This document shows, piece by piece, positions 34,710 through 48,400 of a stretch of 64,000 nt of DNA. Source of the stretch: Phoronis australis. Its lineage: Eukaryota > Phoronida > Phoronidae. The DNA lies in NCBI GenBank assembly GCA_002633005.1, contig NMRA01000358.1, positions 194,688-258,687 of the forward strand, in the 5' to 3' direction. Made by a program: the position numbers and the translations under genes. The notes beneath the pieces were generated by a model. It was not told the DNA's origin and did no database searches. It worked only from the letters and a program-made list of their open reading frames with translations. How positions within the stretch are numbered: the stretch's first letter is position 1; every line of letters starts with the position of its first letter.

Positions 34710-36147
34710 GTATTCCAGGACTGTGTGCGACAGTTTCAGTCACTTCAGAACAATCGTTTTAAATGAAAACAATCAACGTTTTAAATTAATACAACTATCA
34801 TGAATACGATCTCAGGTTTTGGCGGAACAGTAACTGTGCCAGCACACGTTGCCTGTCTCTGTCCGATTAGTGGGCATTGCACGTTTCCAAGGTCGCGTGT
34901 ATAAGGTTCCTGTTTTGTCCATGCCAGTTCAATATCAGCCTATTCTAATGACAGGACTCTAAATGTAGACTTTCTAGTAGTCGTTAGATTCTTATCCCTT
35001 GAATGGGATTTGCTAGCGAAGCAGAGATTGAGGTGTGATCAGGTAAAAAAGCACAGTTGGTTCTGATCTTTTTTGAGTTGGAGATGCAGTAATGTTTTGG
35101 TTGCTCACTTTTTCAAACCTAGAAAGAAAGTCCACTTAGACAGGAAAAATGATGCGCATGTTGTTTTATTTTACTCATGGATTGTAAAATCATGGCATTT
35201 CAAATCTCTCTTAGTCCCTGTGTGCAGCTTTTCAAAAAAAAACACTCAATACCTAGCTTGTCTGAAATTGATGTGGTCAGGCGATTTTGCTTTTATGCAG
35301 TCTGTGCAGGTCTCCAAATGAGTCGGATAGAGACCAGAACCGACTTTATTTTGTTGGCCTTATTTATGAGCACTTTGGTCTTCTTTTTACATTAATTGAT
35401 TACAATTGTGTTCTCGGCCTCATCTGTGCTTTGATTGTCGCGATCATGAACGACTGTGAAGCTTTAGCAGCAGTCAACTATTTCTGCACGTATTTGTTGG
35501 CAAGAGTAGACTTGAGTTATGGGTCAAAGTGCTAGCATCCTTTTAATAGAATGTTTCAGCCTTAGGTTGTGATGCCTAACTAAATTCAGGGATACAACAG
35601 AACTGTGCGGACAGGCTGTGACAAACAGTTATTGGTGATCTCGTGAGTTGGGAGGAAGTGTCTCCAGGGATCTATGAGCCATTGAGATTTCTGGAAAGAC
35701 TGTGACTGCCAGAGACTATCTGCAGGTTTCTCAGGATCAAAAGGTCAACTGGAACTCTAGTATGCCAAAAGAGTTCTAGTTTTCTTCTAGTTTTCGGTTA
35801 ACTTTCCAACTAAGAACGGGTCTGTTGAATTTTGTATTTGGTCTCTGTTTCGAATTCATAATCATCAATGCAAGGTCCGATTGTTTGCGCTTTGGCTAGT
35901 CTGCTTTCATTTCATTGTTTTTATTTTAAAATTGATTATACTTTTCGTTAGAGGTTTGAGGCACATATGTATTATTAAGTTTGTATTGCGATACAGTTAA
36001 AACTATAAGGAGTGGTGAGCTCCACCGAGGCCCACTGGAACCAATATGTATACTTCTACATACAGTAATATCTTCATCGAACAGAAGTAAAATAATAATC
36101 TAACAACGAACAACGACGTTTGTAATGTTAAAACAATCCAGTTGCTC
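34710..36147. other. Intergenic stretch between convergent genes
   Basis: It contains the 3' flank of the pseudouridine gene (plus) and of EGF-TM 1 (minus). I see no exon. A TTTATT at 35920-35925 reads AATAAA on the minus strand, about 220 bases past the EGF-TM 1 stop, and is a plausible polyadenylation signal. Confidence 0.45.
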
Positions 36148-36474
36148 TTAGTAAAAGTCAGTAAAAGCTGGCTCGTGTTCCATGGCGTTCCTTGAGTCAA
36201 TGAATGGTAAGGTTGGACGGCTTATAGTCGGAATTGCAGCCGGCGTGACAGAAGGAAAGCTCCGTCTTGTAGCCGGAATTGCAGCCGGCGTGGCAGATGG
36301 TGGAGCAGGTCTTACAGCCGTCAGGGCAGTCGGAAAGGCAGCGAGCACGTCGTCTGCCATGGCAGCTGGAATGGTCCGATTTGTCTGTGGTCGTAACAGA
36401 TCCAAGGACGACTCATAATCTGGCGTACTATTGACACGAGAATCTCTCCGCACGTGTGGTCGCGTGATAGAAAA
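36148..36474 (-). CDS. EGF-TM 1 terminal exon
   Basis: Acceptor TTTTCCAG|TTT; 108 codons then a stop at 36148-36150. It begins FSITRPHVRRDSR, matching FVIARPQIKR of the EGF-TM 2 terminal exon, then becomes Ala/Pro-rich with two TPAAIP copies (SATPAAIPATRRSFP and SVTPAAIPTISRPTLP), and ends EPAFTDFY. Antisense frames over it are shadows. Confidence 0.6.
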   Translation of the reverse strand, partial: FSITRPHVRRDSRVNSTPDYESSLDLLRPQTNRTIPAAMADDVLAAFPTALTAVRPAPPSATPAAIPATRRSFPSVTPAAIPTISRPTLPFIDSRNAMEHEPAFTDFY

Positions 36475-39400
36475 CTGGAAAGAAAATCACCGACCCATAA
36501 TTATATAACTGAATCTGTTATGGGATCATGCGTTGTCATAAATTTTAAAATTTATACACTAATTTACTGGGTTAATAAAATTGAAAACAGTCACCGAAAA
36601 CACGATCTCAAATGCCAATGCCCCAAGTACTGCGCGCACCTAGGAGGGGGGGGGGGGGCNNNNNNNNNNNNNNNNNNNNNNNNNNNNNNNNNNNNNNNNN
36701 NNNNNNNNNNNNNNNNNNNNNNNNNNNNNNNNNNNNNNNNNNNNNNNNNNNNNNNNNNNNNNNNNNNNNNNNNNNNNNNNNNNNNNNNNNNNNNNNNNNN
36801 NNNNNNNNNNNNNNNNNNNNNNNNNNNNNNNNNNNNNNNNNNNNNNNNNNNNNNNNNNNNNNNNNNNNNNNNNNNNNNNNNNNNNNNNNNNNNNNNNNNN
36901 NNNNNNCCCCCCCCCCCCTAACTCAAAATCCTGGATCCGCCCCTGCTATTACATTCGTAATAGAATGCCTTCCTGTGTCATCGGAAATGTAATCTTTATG
37001 ATCACTGTACTTTCAATGTTTCATGGCCTTTGTTCCCTAAATGGCTGTTCAATAATGTCAGAAAGACCGATTAACAGGAAGGGAAAACTGTTGTGCGTTT
37101 TAACTTGTTTTCAAATGAATGTGGTTTAAAGAGAAACTGTTCTCGTTTCATCACCGTGTATGGGAAATTTTGGGACGTGAGTGGAATTTAAGGGTGCGGG
37201 TCTGTGGATTCGTAACGCGTGTTCGGTGACTGCTGGTATAGGATGTAATTGTGTCCACCCCGGGGGCAGTGGTGCTATTGAATCGTAGAGAAACGTTTGA
37301 TACAGTACGAAAGCATGGAGTTGTGCTTAGAGAGAATCGAGTAAGAACAGAGGAGTGATTACATGTACGGGGTTGCTGTATGATACTTGCTAGAATTAAA
37401 ACAATTATAAATATACCTTTCGTGACATAAATGCTCGATTCCACTGACTGCTATGAAATTGGTCTCAAATTGTTCCTTAGTCAAAATAGGTGTGATTTCG
37501 AGACTTAAAGAACAAGAAGTTCGTTATTGCTGGAGACATAGACCATAGACTATAGTACATGTTGTCTATAACAGTGGCAGATCTACGATTTCAGTAAGGG
37601 GGGGGGGTTAGGATTCGAAAGAATCCGAGGCGCGTAGCGCCGAGGAGAAGGAAGGTCGTGAGAGGGTTTCCCTTCTCCCGTGTAAGATTTTTTGGGATTT
37701 TTAGTACCTAATTTCGTTTTTCTGACGATTTTTTTCCAGTTTTTAATTTTGATCCTGTCCCGAGGGGGGGGGGGTTAAACCCCCTGAACCCCCCCCTGTA
37801 GATCCGCCTCTGTATAATCTATGCTGGAGATTAGGCTAGTTGGCTTGTCGTGAGGAGCATGGTCCTGAGTGATGAGCTGCCAGTTTGGATAACAACGTGA
37901 AGAAGGATGGAACGCGGATCTCGGCATTGTTGCCGCTTCTTATGATAGCTTTTTTATTAAAAACGCTAAATATAATACCTTATACCACATTATCAGCCCG
38001 ATATGGCCAATATAACCATTAGTTATTTAATTCGTGTTGAGTAACGTTTTGGCGGGAATCTGAGGCCGGATTCGAAACCGCTTTGCTGAAGTTTCAACCC
38101 GTCGACTTCACTGCTGCGCCATTCAGCAGCTGGCGTCATCAGTCTTACGTGACAATAGAATACTTAATGGCGTTGTACGTACATTTATACTCTGCGAAAA
38201 TTAAGACGCACAATTTCAATAAAAACGACATCTTTAATATTAGTAAAAAATTTTCTGTCATTTTCTCTCGCGTGTAAATCACCGTTTTTCAGTTTAAACG
38301 TTGGTAACATGCAGCGTTTGGAATACACGCTGACCGTGTGTCCCGTTGCCAGTAGATTTGGGGCCGGGCTAGTAACTTTTAAAAGTTAACTTGGCACCCG
38401 GGCCAGTAAATGTTCACTGGGCCGGCGGGCCAGCACATTTATTTGCTGAAGTTCGAACACTGGTAACATGTCGGTTTCCTTTGACTTATACTCAGCCAGT
38501 AACCAGTGGTGACCTACTTTAGCAGACGTTATTTTCACGGTGGAAGCTTAGCATAAGATGCTAATAGTAAGCTAGACTAGTTCAGCCGTTATCCCCCTTA
38601 TCTAGAGCCCGAGTGGATTATGTAGAATTATCGCTATCGGGACTAACGCCCCTCGGGCGATAATTCTTCAAAATCCACTCGGGCTCTAGATTACGGGGGG
38701 ATAACGACTTCGCCATGTAATAATCTACATTTACAGTGATTGTTTCTCGTTAATGTTAATTATAAAACGGCGTATTTTATTCCCATGCAAACAAGTCCGT
38801 GAAAAACAGGCTGGATAGGCCTTACTGGATAAACAAAGTGGCCGGTGCTTGAAACGGACTGTTAAAAAAATAGACTATCGCAACTTCCAAACCCGATTTC
38901 GCTTGTACTCGCGGCAGAAGTACAATCTGCCGAGAGTGCCAGATTTAACCGCGCTGAGCATCTGAAGCTATCGCTGGCCAAATGCGTATTATACTAAACG
39001 TTAAGCACGTAAATTACGTGCGTAAGTTAATTCTTGTTAGGGGCGTAAAGTAACTACTTGCGGCATTAAACTTCTGGGTTATTTTGCGCCGCAAATAATT
39101 AATTTACGCTGCAAATAATTACTTTACGTCGCAAATAGTTACTTCACGCTGCAAATAGTTACTTTACCCCTCTAACAAGAATTAATTTTCGCACGTAGTT
39201 TACGTGTGTAGTTCACCCATTTGGCCAAAGATAAGAAATAGACTTCTAATGATCTTAGACACCTGCTGCTGAAGCACGTGCGCGGCCTGTACGAGTCTAT
39301 AGTCGATTTCAGCGCCAATTATACCTCTACGGTAAACACGTGCAGGTGCGCCTGCGGGAATTTCCGATGGTGTGCGTTAGAGTAAACATTTTCAAACCAC

Positions 39401-42400
39401 AAATACGTCATTGATGGCCATAGAACAAAGAAACTGATCAAATTCTGTTGACAAAGGACCGCTTTTTCTAATGGAATACATTTTTTTCTCAGTTACTGCA
39501 ATTATTCATGGAAATTTTGCCAAAAATCATTGTTTTGCCCCTTGACATTTCCTGGTAATGTCTTCTTGAGATTGTTGATGGAGAATAATGACTACTTTTG
39601 GCTGAATCAAGATTTGTAACTATTCCAGAAGTTTACAGTTAAAAGAGTTTTATTCATATTAATTTAATGTGATTCCAGCGAGTCTGGTCTGCAATTATGA
39701 GAAATTGCACATTTCTTTCCCACAAGAAGGTGTTTATACTTTGTCTTGGGACAGATCAGTTGTGAAGTTTCACTAAAAGTATTATTGTCAGTTTGATATT
39801 ATGTATCAAATATATGTATGACAATTTGTTAATAGTGAACTCTTATATTTTCATTATCTCTCGTATTTACTAAATTTACTGCTCTACGTAACCCAATCAG
39901 TGTTTGAAAAAACAAATTTATATATTTTGTTCTGGAAATAAATAAGTATTTATACCACAATATTGGCGTCAAATGGCAGATACAACCCATAAAGTTATCT
40001 CACTAGTGAGATATCGATTTGGCGGGAAACCGAGGACGGAGTCGAAGCCGGGACGTTGAGTTTATTGGTCGCCGACCTTAACCACTACACCACGCAGCGG
40101 CTGACGTCATCAAGAGTGAAAATAGAATACTTAAATGAGCACGCGCAATAATCGCACGTTCAACAAACCGCATTGTACTGTACGTATACGCTACGAAAAA
40201 TAAGACACATAATTTCCATAAAAATGATATCTTAATTCAATGAAATATTTCTTTCATGTCCTCTTACTTGTAAATCACCGATCTCCAGTTTGAATGCGGG
40301 TATCGTGTCGTCAGGATCTTTGGCTTGAGAATTATATTCAGTTACCAGTGGTAACCTACTTTAGCAGACGATAATTTCCCGGTCGAAGCTTAGCGTGAAA
40401 AAAACGTGTTTTATGCTATAATAGTTGGTAAACCTTAATTTATAAATTCAGTTTATTTCTATTATATTTAAGTTTTCAATTGGTTTTGAGTAAAAGCATT
40501 ATTTGACAAAAATAGCCCGGCTTTTCTTAAAAGGTCACGACCTCCGACCCCGGGCCTCTGACATAGAAAGTAGTTACAAAGCCGTGGAGAGTCAGAAAAG
40601 GTAAATCGATTCATTGCAATGTTTCTCGTTTAGTATGTGGTATAAATAGATTATTACATGTTCTCAGCCGTTATCCCCCTTATCTAGAGCCCTCGTGGAT
40701 TTTGAAGAATTATCACCCTCGGGGCTAACGCCCCTCGGGCGATAATTCTCCAAAATCCACTCGGGCTCTAGATAACGGGGGATAACGACTTCGCCATGTA
40801 ATAATCTATATTTATCTCGTATTTCTCATTATTATCTAATCTCGTATCTTATATCATTTGATTTCTTATATTGTTGCACTGTATTTGGATTATGTTAATA
40901 TTTAACGAGGTATTAGCACAGGTAACGACAAGCATCTGGGTACGAATAAGGCCACATTACCCCCCCCCCCTCTAGAAAAGGGTGTTCCACGAATTATATT
41001 TTCTTAAGAATTTTGACATGTTATAGAACAGCTCAATACCTTTCTTTGGTATATAATTTATAAATTTTCCATTTTGTTTTGGGTTACACCCCTTATGAGC
41101 ACAAATCGCCCGGTAAAAGTAATTAAATGAATCGGTAGAAGAAATGATATTTTAGTGTTATTGCAGTTTAAACAATATCGGACAGTTAGCAAATACCCAG
41201 TGGTACGATGACGTCACGTGCTGGCTATAAGTAAAGCCTTTGGGTAATGTGTCAGATTTTTGTTGAGGGAAAACTGCGGCTAGTGAAGCCTGTACGCCGC
41301 CGTAGACGTACCTTTGTCTGTGTGTCTATACGGGCCCAGTCAGGCAAGAACGTGACTTTCACTGGTTGGTGAGAGTATCTTCTGCTGCCGATTGACCTGG
41401 ATAACCGTCGATGTGAGTGGCGTTTGTTAGAGTCACCGATCGAATTGGATGATCGTTGACTAGAGCGTCGTGCTTGGGAGTGACTGGTCGAACCGGATGA
41501 CCGTCGATGAGAGAGGCGTGTTCCTGGGTCATTAATCGATTTGGATGACCGTCGACTAGAGTGACGTTTTCGAGAGTCGCCTCTTTTACTGGAATATCTC
41601 TACCAGAAGAAAATACCAGGTATTCACAATTTCAACTGAACATGGCAGCGATCAGCGCAAATACATACATGTACATCTTCATGACGTAATCATTTATCAT
41701 TTCCTTTTTGTTTTTTACAACATTAGCTATTTAAAAAAACGTTTTTCATTGATAGGCGCTCAAGGTCTTATTCGCATGCCTGCGAATGTAGCCTGAGAAT
41801 AGGTCTTCACCTAGCACATATTTAGACCCATGCGCTTCTGTGTTATTGCATATATGTCAACCATTTTTTGTTCTAACCATGTCAACTTTTGTAAAAAAAA
41901 CATAGCACTGACGAAAACGAGTCAAAAAATTGTCAAATGCATTGCATGTACCAGCTTTCCTATTAGGGTTCTTGCACCTAGTAATTGTGAGTGTTGTTAT
42001 ACTCCTTGGCAACTCATTTTGCCTTGTCTAGGAAGGCTCGTGAAATGAAATTATTTCAACAAAAGAGATTGCCAGTAAAAGCCAAATCGAAGGTTTAAAA
42101 ACGTTATCGTGAACATCGGCAAAAATGCGTACTAATTACCGAAAAATACGAAGCATTTTGGCGCTACGCCGTAGCACTACAGAAACGGCAAAAATGTGTA
42201 GGAAATGCTCAATTCCAGTGCTGGTTGACAACGGTATGGCATTGAAGTTGCGCCTAAATTCAGAATACCACGTGCACGCGTCTGTAGGTAGAATAGGCCA
42301 ACTTGAGCTCAAATTCGAGAGCAGGTTTTAAAATACCACTTTTAAGTGACGTTTGACTTGTAAATTTTACAACAAAAACCAACGCGAAGCGTATAATGGC

Positions 42401-45400
42401 GCCCACGACTGCATCGCAAGCGGTGTATATTTAGGGGTGTTAATGTAGTATCGCAAAAATGGGCATTAGATGGCGCAGAATATGTCCAACCCGAAAATGG
42501 GAAGGTGTCGTCGTCTCCCGAATAGAAAATTTTCTGTCAAATTTTATGAAAATACACAGGCAAACGTGTTTAAAAATTGCCTTTAGGAGACACGATGGTA
42601 GTCGAATCCGCCCATCTGTGGTCACGTTACAAGGAATAGTCTTGTCAATTTTCCAAAAGACCTCGCAAGGGTTTTAAAGATACAACTATAGATGTACAAA
42701 TGCCATTGGGGGCAGAACAATTGTTGAGCCTACGTGAAAACCCTAGTGAGTCTTCAGTCATGGGTTCACCCAGGAAGGTCTCGGGGGGGCTCCAATTTGG
42801 CGAATTGGGCAAAAAGGTCCGCCTCAATGAAAAAAGTCCGAGTAAACAACACATAAGTCCACAAAGGACACACGAAATCGGTGCAGATGCACAATTTGGC
42901 CTGAAACTAGTGGCCCAGTTTTTTTAGACCTCGTTGATTTTGTTCAGTAAAAGGTCCCCATGATGAGAAATTTATTTGAGCCCCCCCTAAATCTTAGGCT
43001 GGTTGCGGGCATGTCAGTAGACACAAATCTTGTCAAATTTCATAACGATCCTATACAGATGCAGATGAGGACAGCCGTCTGCGTCTACTGAGGCACATGC
43101 CACTTTGACACGTGTACGTGAGTGTTACAATATTTCTGAAAAATATTGATACCAAATGGACGTATCGGTTACAGAATGGCGATGTACTAAGAAATAAATC
43201 GCACTTTTTCTTGACGACTTAAGACGACTACGGTCCTTGTAAAGGGCTCTTTTGAGCACTGACGAGGCTGAACCTTGTTGGAAATGTTTCTGCTCAAATT
43301 GTACTTGTTTCTTATTGTTGAGATGGCTCTTGTTGTTTTCGAGTACTTACTAGAGTTATGAAGTTTGGAGCATCTGATGAGATGCTACTCAGGCTCTGGC
43401 AAGTGTCGTCTATTTCACCAAGCTCTATCGACCCACTGCTGGAAACCAGGAGAGTTGGATGTCAAATGTTGATGCATTGTGGAACTCCGTTAAAGTAACA
43501 TCATAGGTTAAAGGAGCATGCCACCCAAAAAACAACCTAATTTGTATCAATTTAGATCGAGTAGTTCTACTCCATAACGACACGTACGGTTGCGTTACCT
43601 GACACCTGACGGCAGACGGAGGTGTTGAAATTATCCAATGACGTCATCGGTTTCATACGCAGTTCAGCAGTTCACAACACGGGTTACTGGTGTCAGCTTA
43701 TCGCTTGAAGTCATCATTTAACACTAATAAATCATCAACTTCGATGTAAAACCCTTAAAAATACACCGAGTTCTTATAAGAACGTGTTTTATTTCGCTCT
43801 TACGGATTTATTGGTATTTGGACACACCGTAGCCTACAGTTAGTTCGGCAGGCCAATAAGCTCCATAGCAGGAGTTTGGAGTCTGTTCGGAGATAATTTC
43901 GAAGTGTTTTCCGTGAGATACAGTTAGGAGAACCTAGATCTGTGTTGTTTAGACTTGTGATTTTTTGATTTCTAAACACAAAACGCTTGTTATCCTGGCC
44001 AGTGGCTCGGAGCCCGATCAGGCCCCTCGCGGCCGGCCGGATTGACTCATTTTCCCGGCCAGTGGCTCGGAAACTGATCAGACATCACGAACATAAACCA
44101 GCCAAAGTTCAGTGGAAACTAAACTGGCAGTCAAGAAAAAAATACTATACTAGTGTGCCAAAGTAATGTGCACCTGATTATGTTGGTGAATTAGCCACGA
44201 AACTGCAAATCTACTAGTACTCGTCGGGGGCCGCGAATTCAGGTTCCGCTTTGGCCACAGCATTGAGGGCAGAAGTTGTACATTGACAATCATTATTTGA
44301 GTAATGTAAAATGAAATAAAGATTCCCATAACACCTGGCCGTGGGATTGAAATTGAGTTGTTTCACAACAGTTTCTCAGGCTGCCAGCATACACTACGAG
44401 CTCACACGGCCTCGGTGTCCCGTCAATTAGTTTTATTGCACCCGCTAAAGCCGGAAGCGCAGTGATTTATTCATTGCTGGCTTCTCAAATCATTTCCACT
44501 CACGAACACTACAAAGGCATTAGAAACTGCATCTAATGAGATGGACTTTGTTTCAGTTTTATATAAGTATTGGTTAGGGTGAGAATAATTCATTTTGAAA
44601 CAGAACGCTCAGTAATAAACGTCAACATGGCAACTCGCAATCCCGACTTAGGACGAGCTAGAGCTCATCAGTCCTGACTTCGCAGGTGGATCGCTTAGTT
44701 TTACTGGCTATCAATTCGAACAGGAATACAGTGATGAAGAAATGCTAGAGAGGCGCCGTGAACAAGCTCAGACAACGGAACGTATGGAGTTATCTGATAA
44801 GCCGGCATTCGTCAGGCACTGTCGACGTCTGCAGGCCACAGACACGGAGATGTTTCACGGCCTCATACTTGCTATTTACAGTGTACATTTCATTCTCCAC
44901 TACCATGAGCCACTTCCTAAGCATTTCGGACTTTCGAGGAAGTAAAAAAAAAAACGTTATACCCGCTTTCCTCGCAGCTGCTTAGTTCGGACAAGCGGGA
45001 ACGATGCACCGCAACGTAGTGGCATTCACTCTACAAATGAACCACTGACGTCGCTAGCGTCGTTTCTCACCTTCCTCACAGGTTAACGCGACACCTCTTG
45101 GCAAGGTAAGGTCGACCGTATACGAGGCGAAGGGGATATAGACCGATTAAGACGGCAAAAGACTAATTAAATCGAGTGGCATTCTCCTTTAAGAGACATA
45201 TGATATCAGCTATTAGGCCGTGGGTAATAGGTCATGGGAGACTTATAAAGGCATCCCTGTTACTCTTTTTGGGGACAATGTTTTTGCCATCACAAACTAC
45301 TTACTAGCATGACATGTTCAAAATCAATGAAATTAGATGTCCCTATGGCGTGATACTGCAAATTATTCCTCGGTTGACATCTAGCCGTAAAACACACACA

Positions 45401-48400
45401 CAGTTTTATTTTTTACATAAAATGCAAATTAAGGAAATTTCTGAATTCATGAATGTCACCGGGTGGTCTAAGCTGGAACTATTATTGCAAACATTTTAAT
45501 ATTGTCATTGACGTTGTAAAGAGAAATATGTTAAGAAACTCACTATCTTGACTTCATAGGGCCCATTTTCAGTGTTAGTGAACAACAGACGATGATTCGT
45601 CTCGTCAATCCGGCCCTACTTGGTGAAGTTATCCCCCCGTATTACTCCGGTGTTTCTGGTGAGATTCTTGCACCAAGATTGTGTAACAGGCTGGTAACTA
45701 CAATGCATTCAAGTTTCGGTGTGTTCAAGAGTACCAGAGTGTAACTGCTCCGAATTTAGAATTGCTTTTTTACAAAAAAATAATCTCTGGTAATTGTTTC
45801 CACATGCAGCCTCTGTTAGCATTGCAGTATAATGGTGAACATATCGAAAACGAGCCCATTTGGTCGAATTTTTACTATTCTAAATTACGATCTGACTTCT
45901 ATGCGCATTTCAACATTTTAAACTGTTTCTTGTTTCTCTCCTTTTCTGTATATATTCTGAGATGAACATTTCAAGTGTTTTTCAATGAGTTCAGTTGCAT
46001 GCTGGCCACTTTTGGATTGCCTTAGTTCTATTTCCCCGATTCTATGTTGGCGTTTATTTAAAACGTTTTCTACATTTTAGTGTTATGGCTTAAAAGGAAA
46101 AAAATAACCGTACCGCATTCCATGAAATGGAGATTGTGTTATGTTGTTGTAAAATAAATTAAGTTGATTTCAACTAAAGAAGACAAGAAATTTCTTCTCT
46201 AATAGGTCTTCTGAATTAGGTCACGTTTAACATCAGGTACTACACTTGGATTTGCCTATTGTTTAGTATGACGTCGTTGTGAAATGCGATGTCGCGCGAT
46301 GTTATTCGATACTAAACTAACAAAAACGCGAAATAAGTGTTTTGTCGAACCCCCGTAACTGCCGGTTTTTAGGTTGCAAGACATTTTTAAATCCGTAATT
46401 CATGAAACTTTTAAACAATTACCGAAGGGATGGGCGTAGATACAGCTTTCGACGGGCAACCGGGATAACATGGAAGACCAGTCAACCCTTGGAGGGGCTT
46501 CCCGAGAAATTTCATAAGTTGTTCGTTTAAACGTGAATTCTGGTTCATTTCACTGTTAGCTTGTCAAGGTTTATGAGCTAACTTGCACTCCAAAATTTCT
46601 TCACTAAGAAACAGTCTGAGAGCAATTTCATAACGGCCAGTGGTCTAAATGAAAAATTTGCTTGTGAAGGAAGGCGGGTTTATACTAAGCTGCCTTAAAG
46701 GAGCATGCCACCCAAAAACAACCTAATTTGTATAAATTTAGATCGAGTAGTTCTACTCGATAACTGCACGTACGGTTGCGCTACCTAACTCCTGACGGCA
46801 GAGGGAGGTGTTGAATTATCCAATGACGTAATTGGTTTCACACGCAGTCTGTTCAGCAGTTCACAACACGGGTTACTGGTGTCAGCTTATCGCTTGGATT
46901 CATCGTTTAACACCAATAAATCATCAAACTTCGATGTAAAACCCTTAAAAATACACCGAGTTCTTATAAAAACGTGTTGTTTTATTTCGCTGTTACGGAT
47001 TCATTGGTATTTGGACACCGACACCGTAGCCTACAGAGTTCGGCAGGCAAGGTCCGTAGCAGGAGTTCGGGGTCTGTTCGGAGATAAATTCGAAGTATTT
47101 TTCCGTGAGATACAAACAGGAGAACCTAGATTTGTTTTGTTTAAACTTTTTGAGTTCTAAACTCACAAAACGCTTGTTATCCTGGCCAGTGGCTCGGAGC
47201 CCGATCAGGCCCGTCGCGGCCGGACCTGGCTCGTTATCCCGGCCAGTGGCTCGGAAACCGGCGGGACTGAAGACATCACGAACATAAATCAGCCAAAGTT
47301 GGAAACTAAGCTTCCAGTCAAGAAAATACTATACTAGTGAGCCAAAGAAGTAATGTGCACGTGATTTTGTTGGTGAATTAGCCACGAAACTGCAAATCTA
47401 CTTACTCGACCGTCGGGGGCTGCGAATTCAGGTTTCGCTTTAGCAACAGAACCGTCAGGGTAGAAGTTGTACATTGAAAATCTTTATTTGAATAATGTAA
47501 ATGTAGGATTCCCCTAACCCCTGGACGTAGGATAGAAATCGAGTTGTTGCACAACAGTCTCTGTCAGCAAACACTGAATTCATGAGCTCACACGACCTCG
47601 GTGTCCCGTCAGTTAGCTTCTCAAATCATTTGCACTCACAAGCACTCCAAAGGCATTACAAATTGCATCTAATGAGACAGACCTTGTTTCAGTTTTATAT
47701 TGGTTAGGGTGATAATGATTCATTTTGAAACAAAACGCTCAGTAATAAAAGTCAATATGCCAAGTGGCAACTCGCAATCCCGACTTAGACGAGAGCTCAT
47801 CCCGAGGAGGACTTCGCAGGTGGATCGTTAAGTTTCACAGGCTATCAGTTCGAACCGGTACAATGATAAAGAAATACTAGAGAGGCGCCGTGAACAAGCT
47901 TAGGCAACGGAACGTATGGATAGCTTTTGGTAAGCCGGCATGTCGACGACTGCAGGCCACAGACACGGAGATGTTTCACGGCCTCATACTTGCTATTTTA
48001 CAGCATATTTTTCATTCTTTACTACTGCGAGCCACTTCCTAAGCATTTCGAACTCTCTAGGAAGTCGAAAAAACGATATACCTGCTTTTCTCGCAGCTGC
48101 ATAGTTCGGACAAGCGGGAACGATGCACCGCAACATAGCGGCATTCACTCTGCAAATGAACCACTGACGTCGCTGCGTCGTTTCTCACCTTCCTTACATG
48201 TTAACGCGACACCTCTCGGCAAGGTAAGGTCGACCGTATGCGAGGCGATGTGGATATAGACCGATTAAGACGGCAAAAAAGACTAAATCGGGTGACATTC
48301 TCCTTTAATAGAATCTCAGTCGTGTCACACCAAGTGAAGGAATCCCGACATCACGGAGTCTTTATAAGTAGCTGTTATTGCGATGTCCTGTATATAACGA

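Noticed and set aside
36182-36418. Gly/Ala/Val-rich plus-strand frame
   Set aside because: It is the antisense shadow of the Ala/Pro-rich terminal exon of EGF-TM 1.
36454-36992. Two open frames running through the N gap
   Set aside because: They exist only because N bases are read as unknown residues.
42645-42927. Overlapping open frames on both strands at 42645-42927
   Set aside because: No splice signals that fit EGF-TM 1 phases and no motif; likely non-coding intronic repeat.
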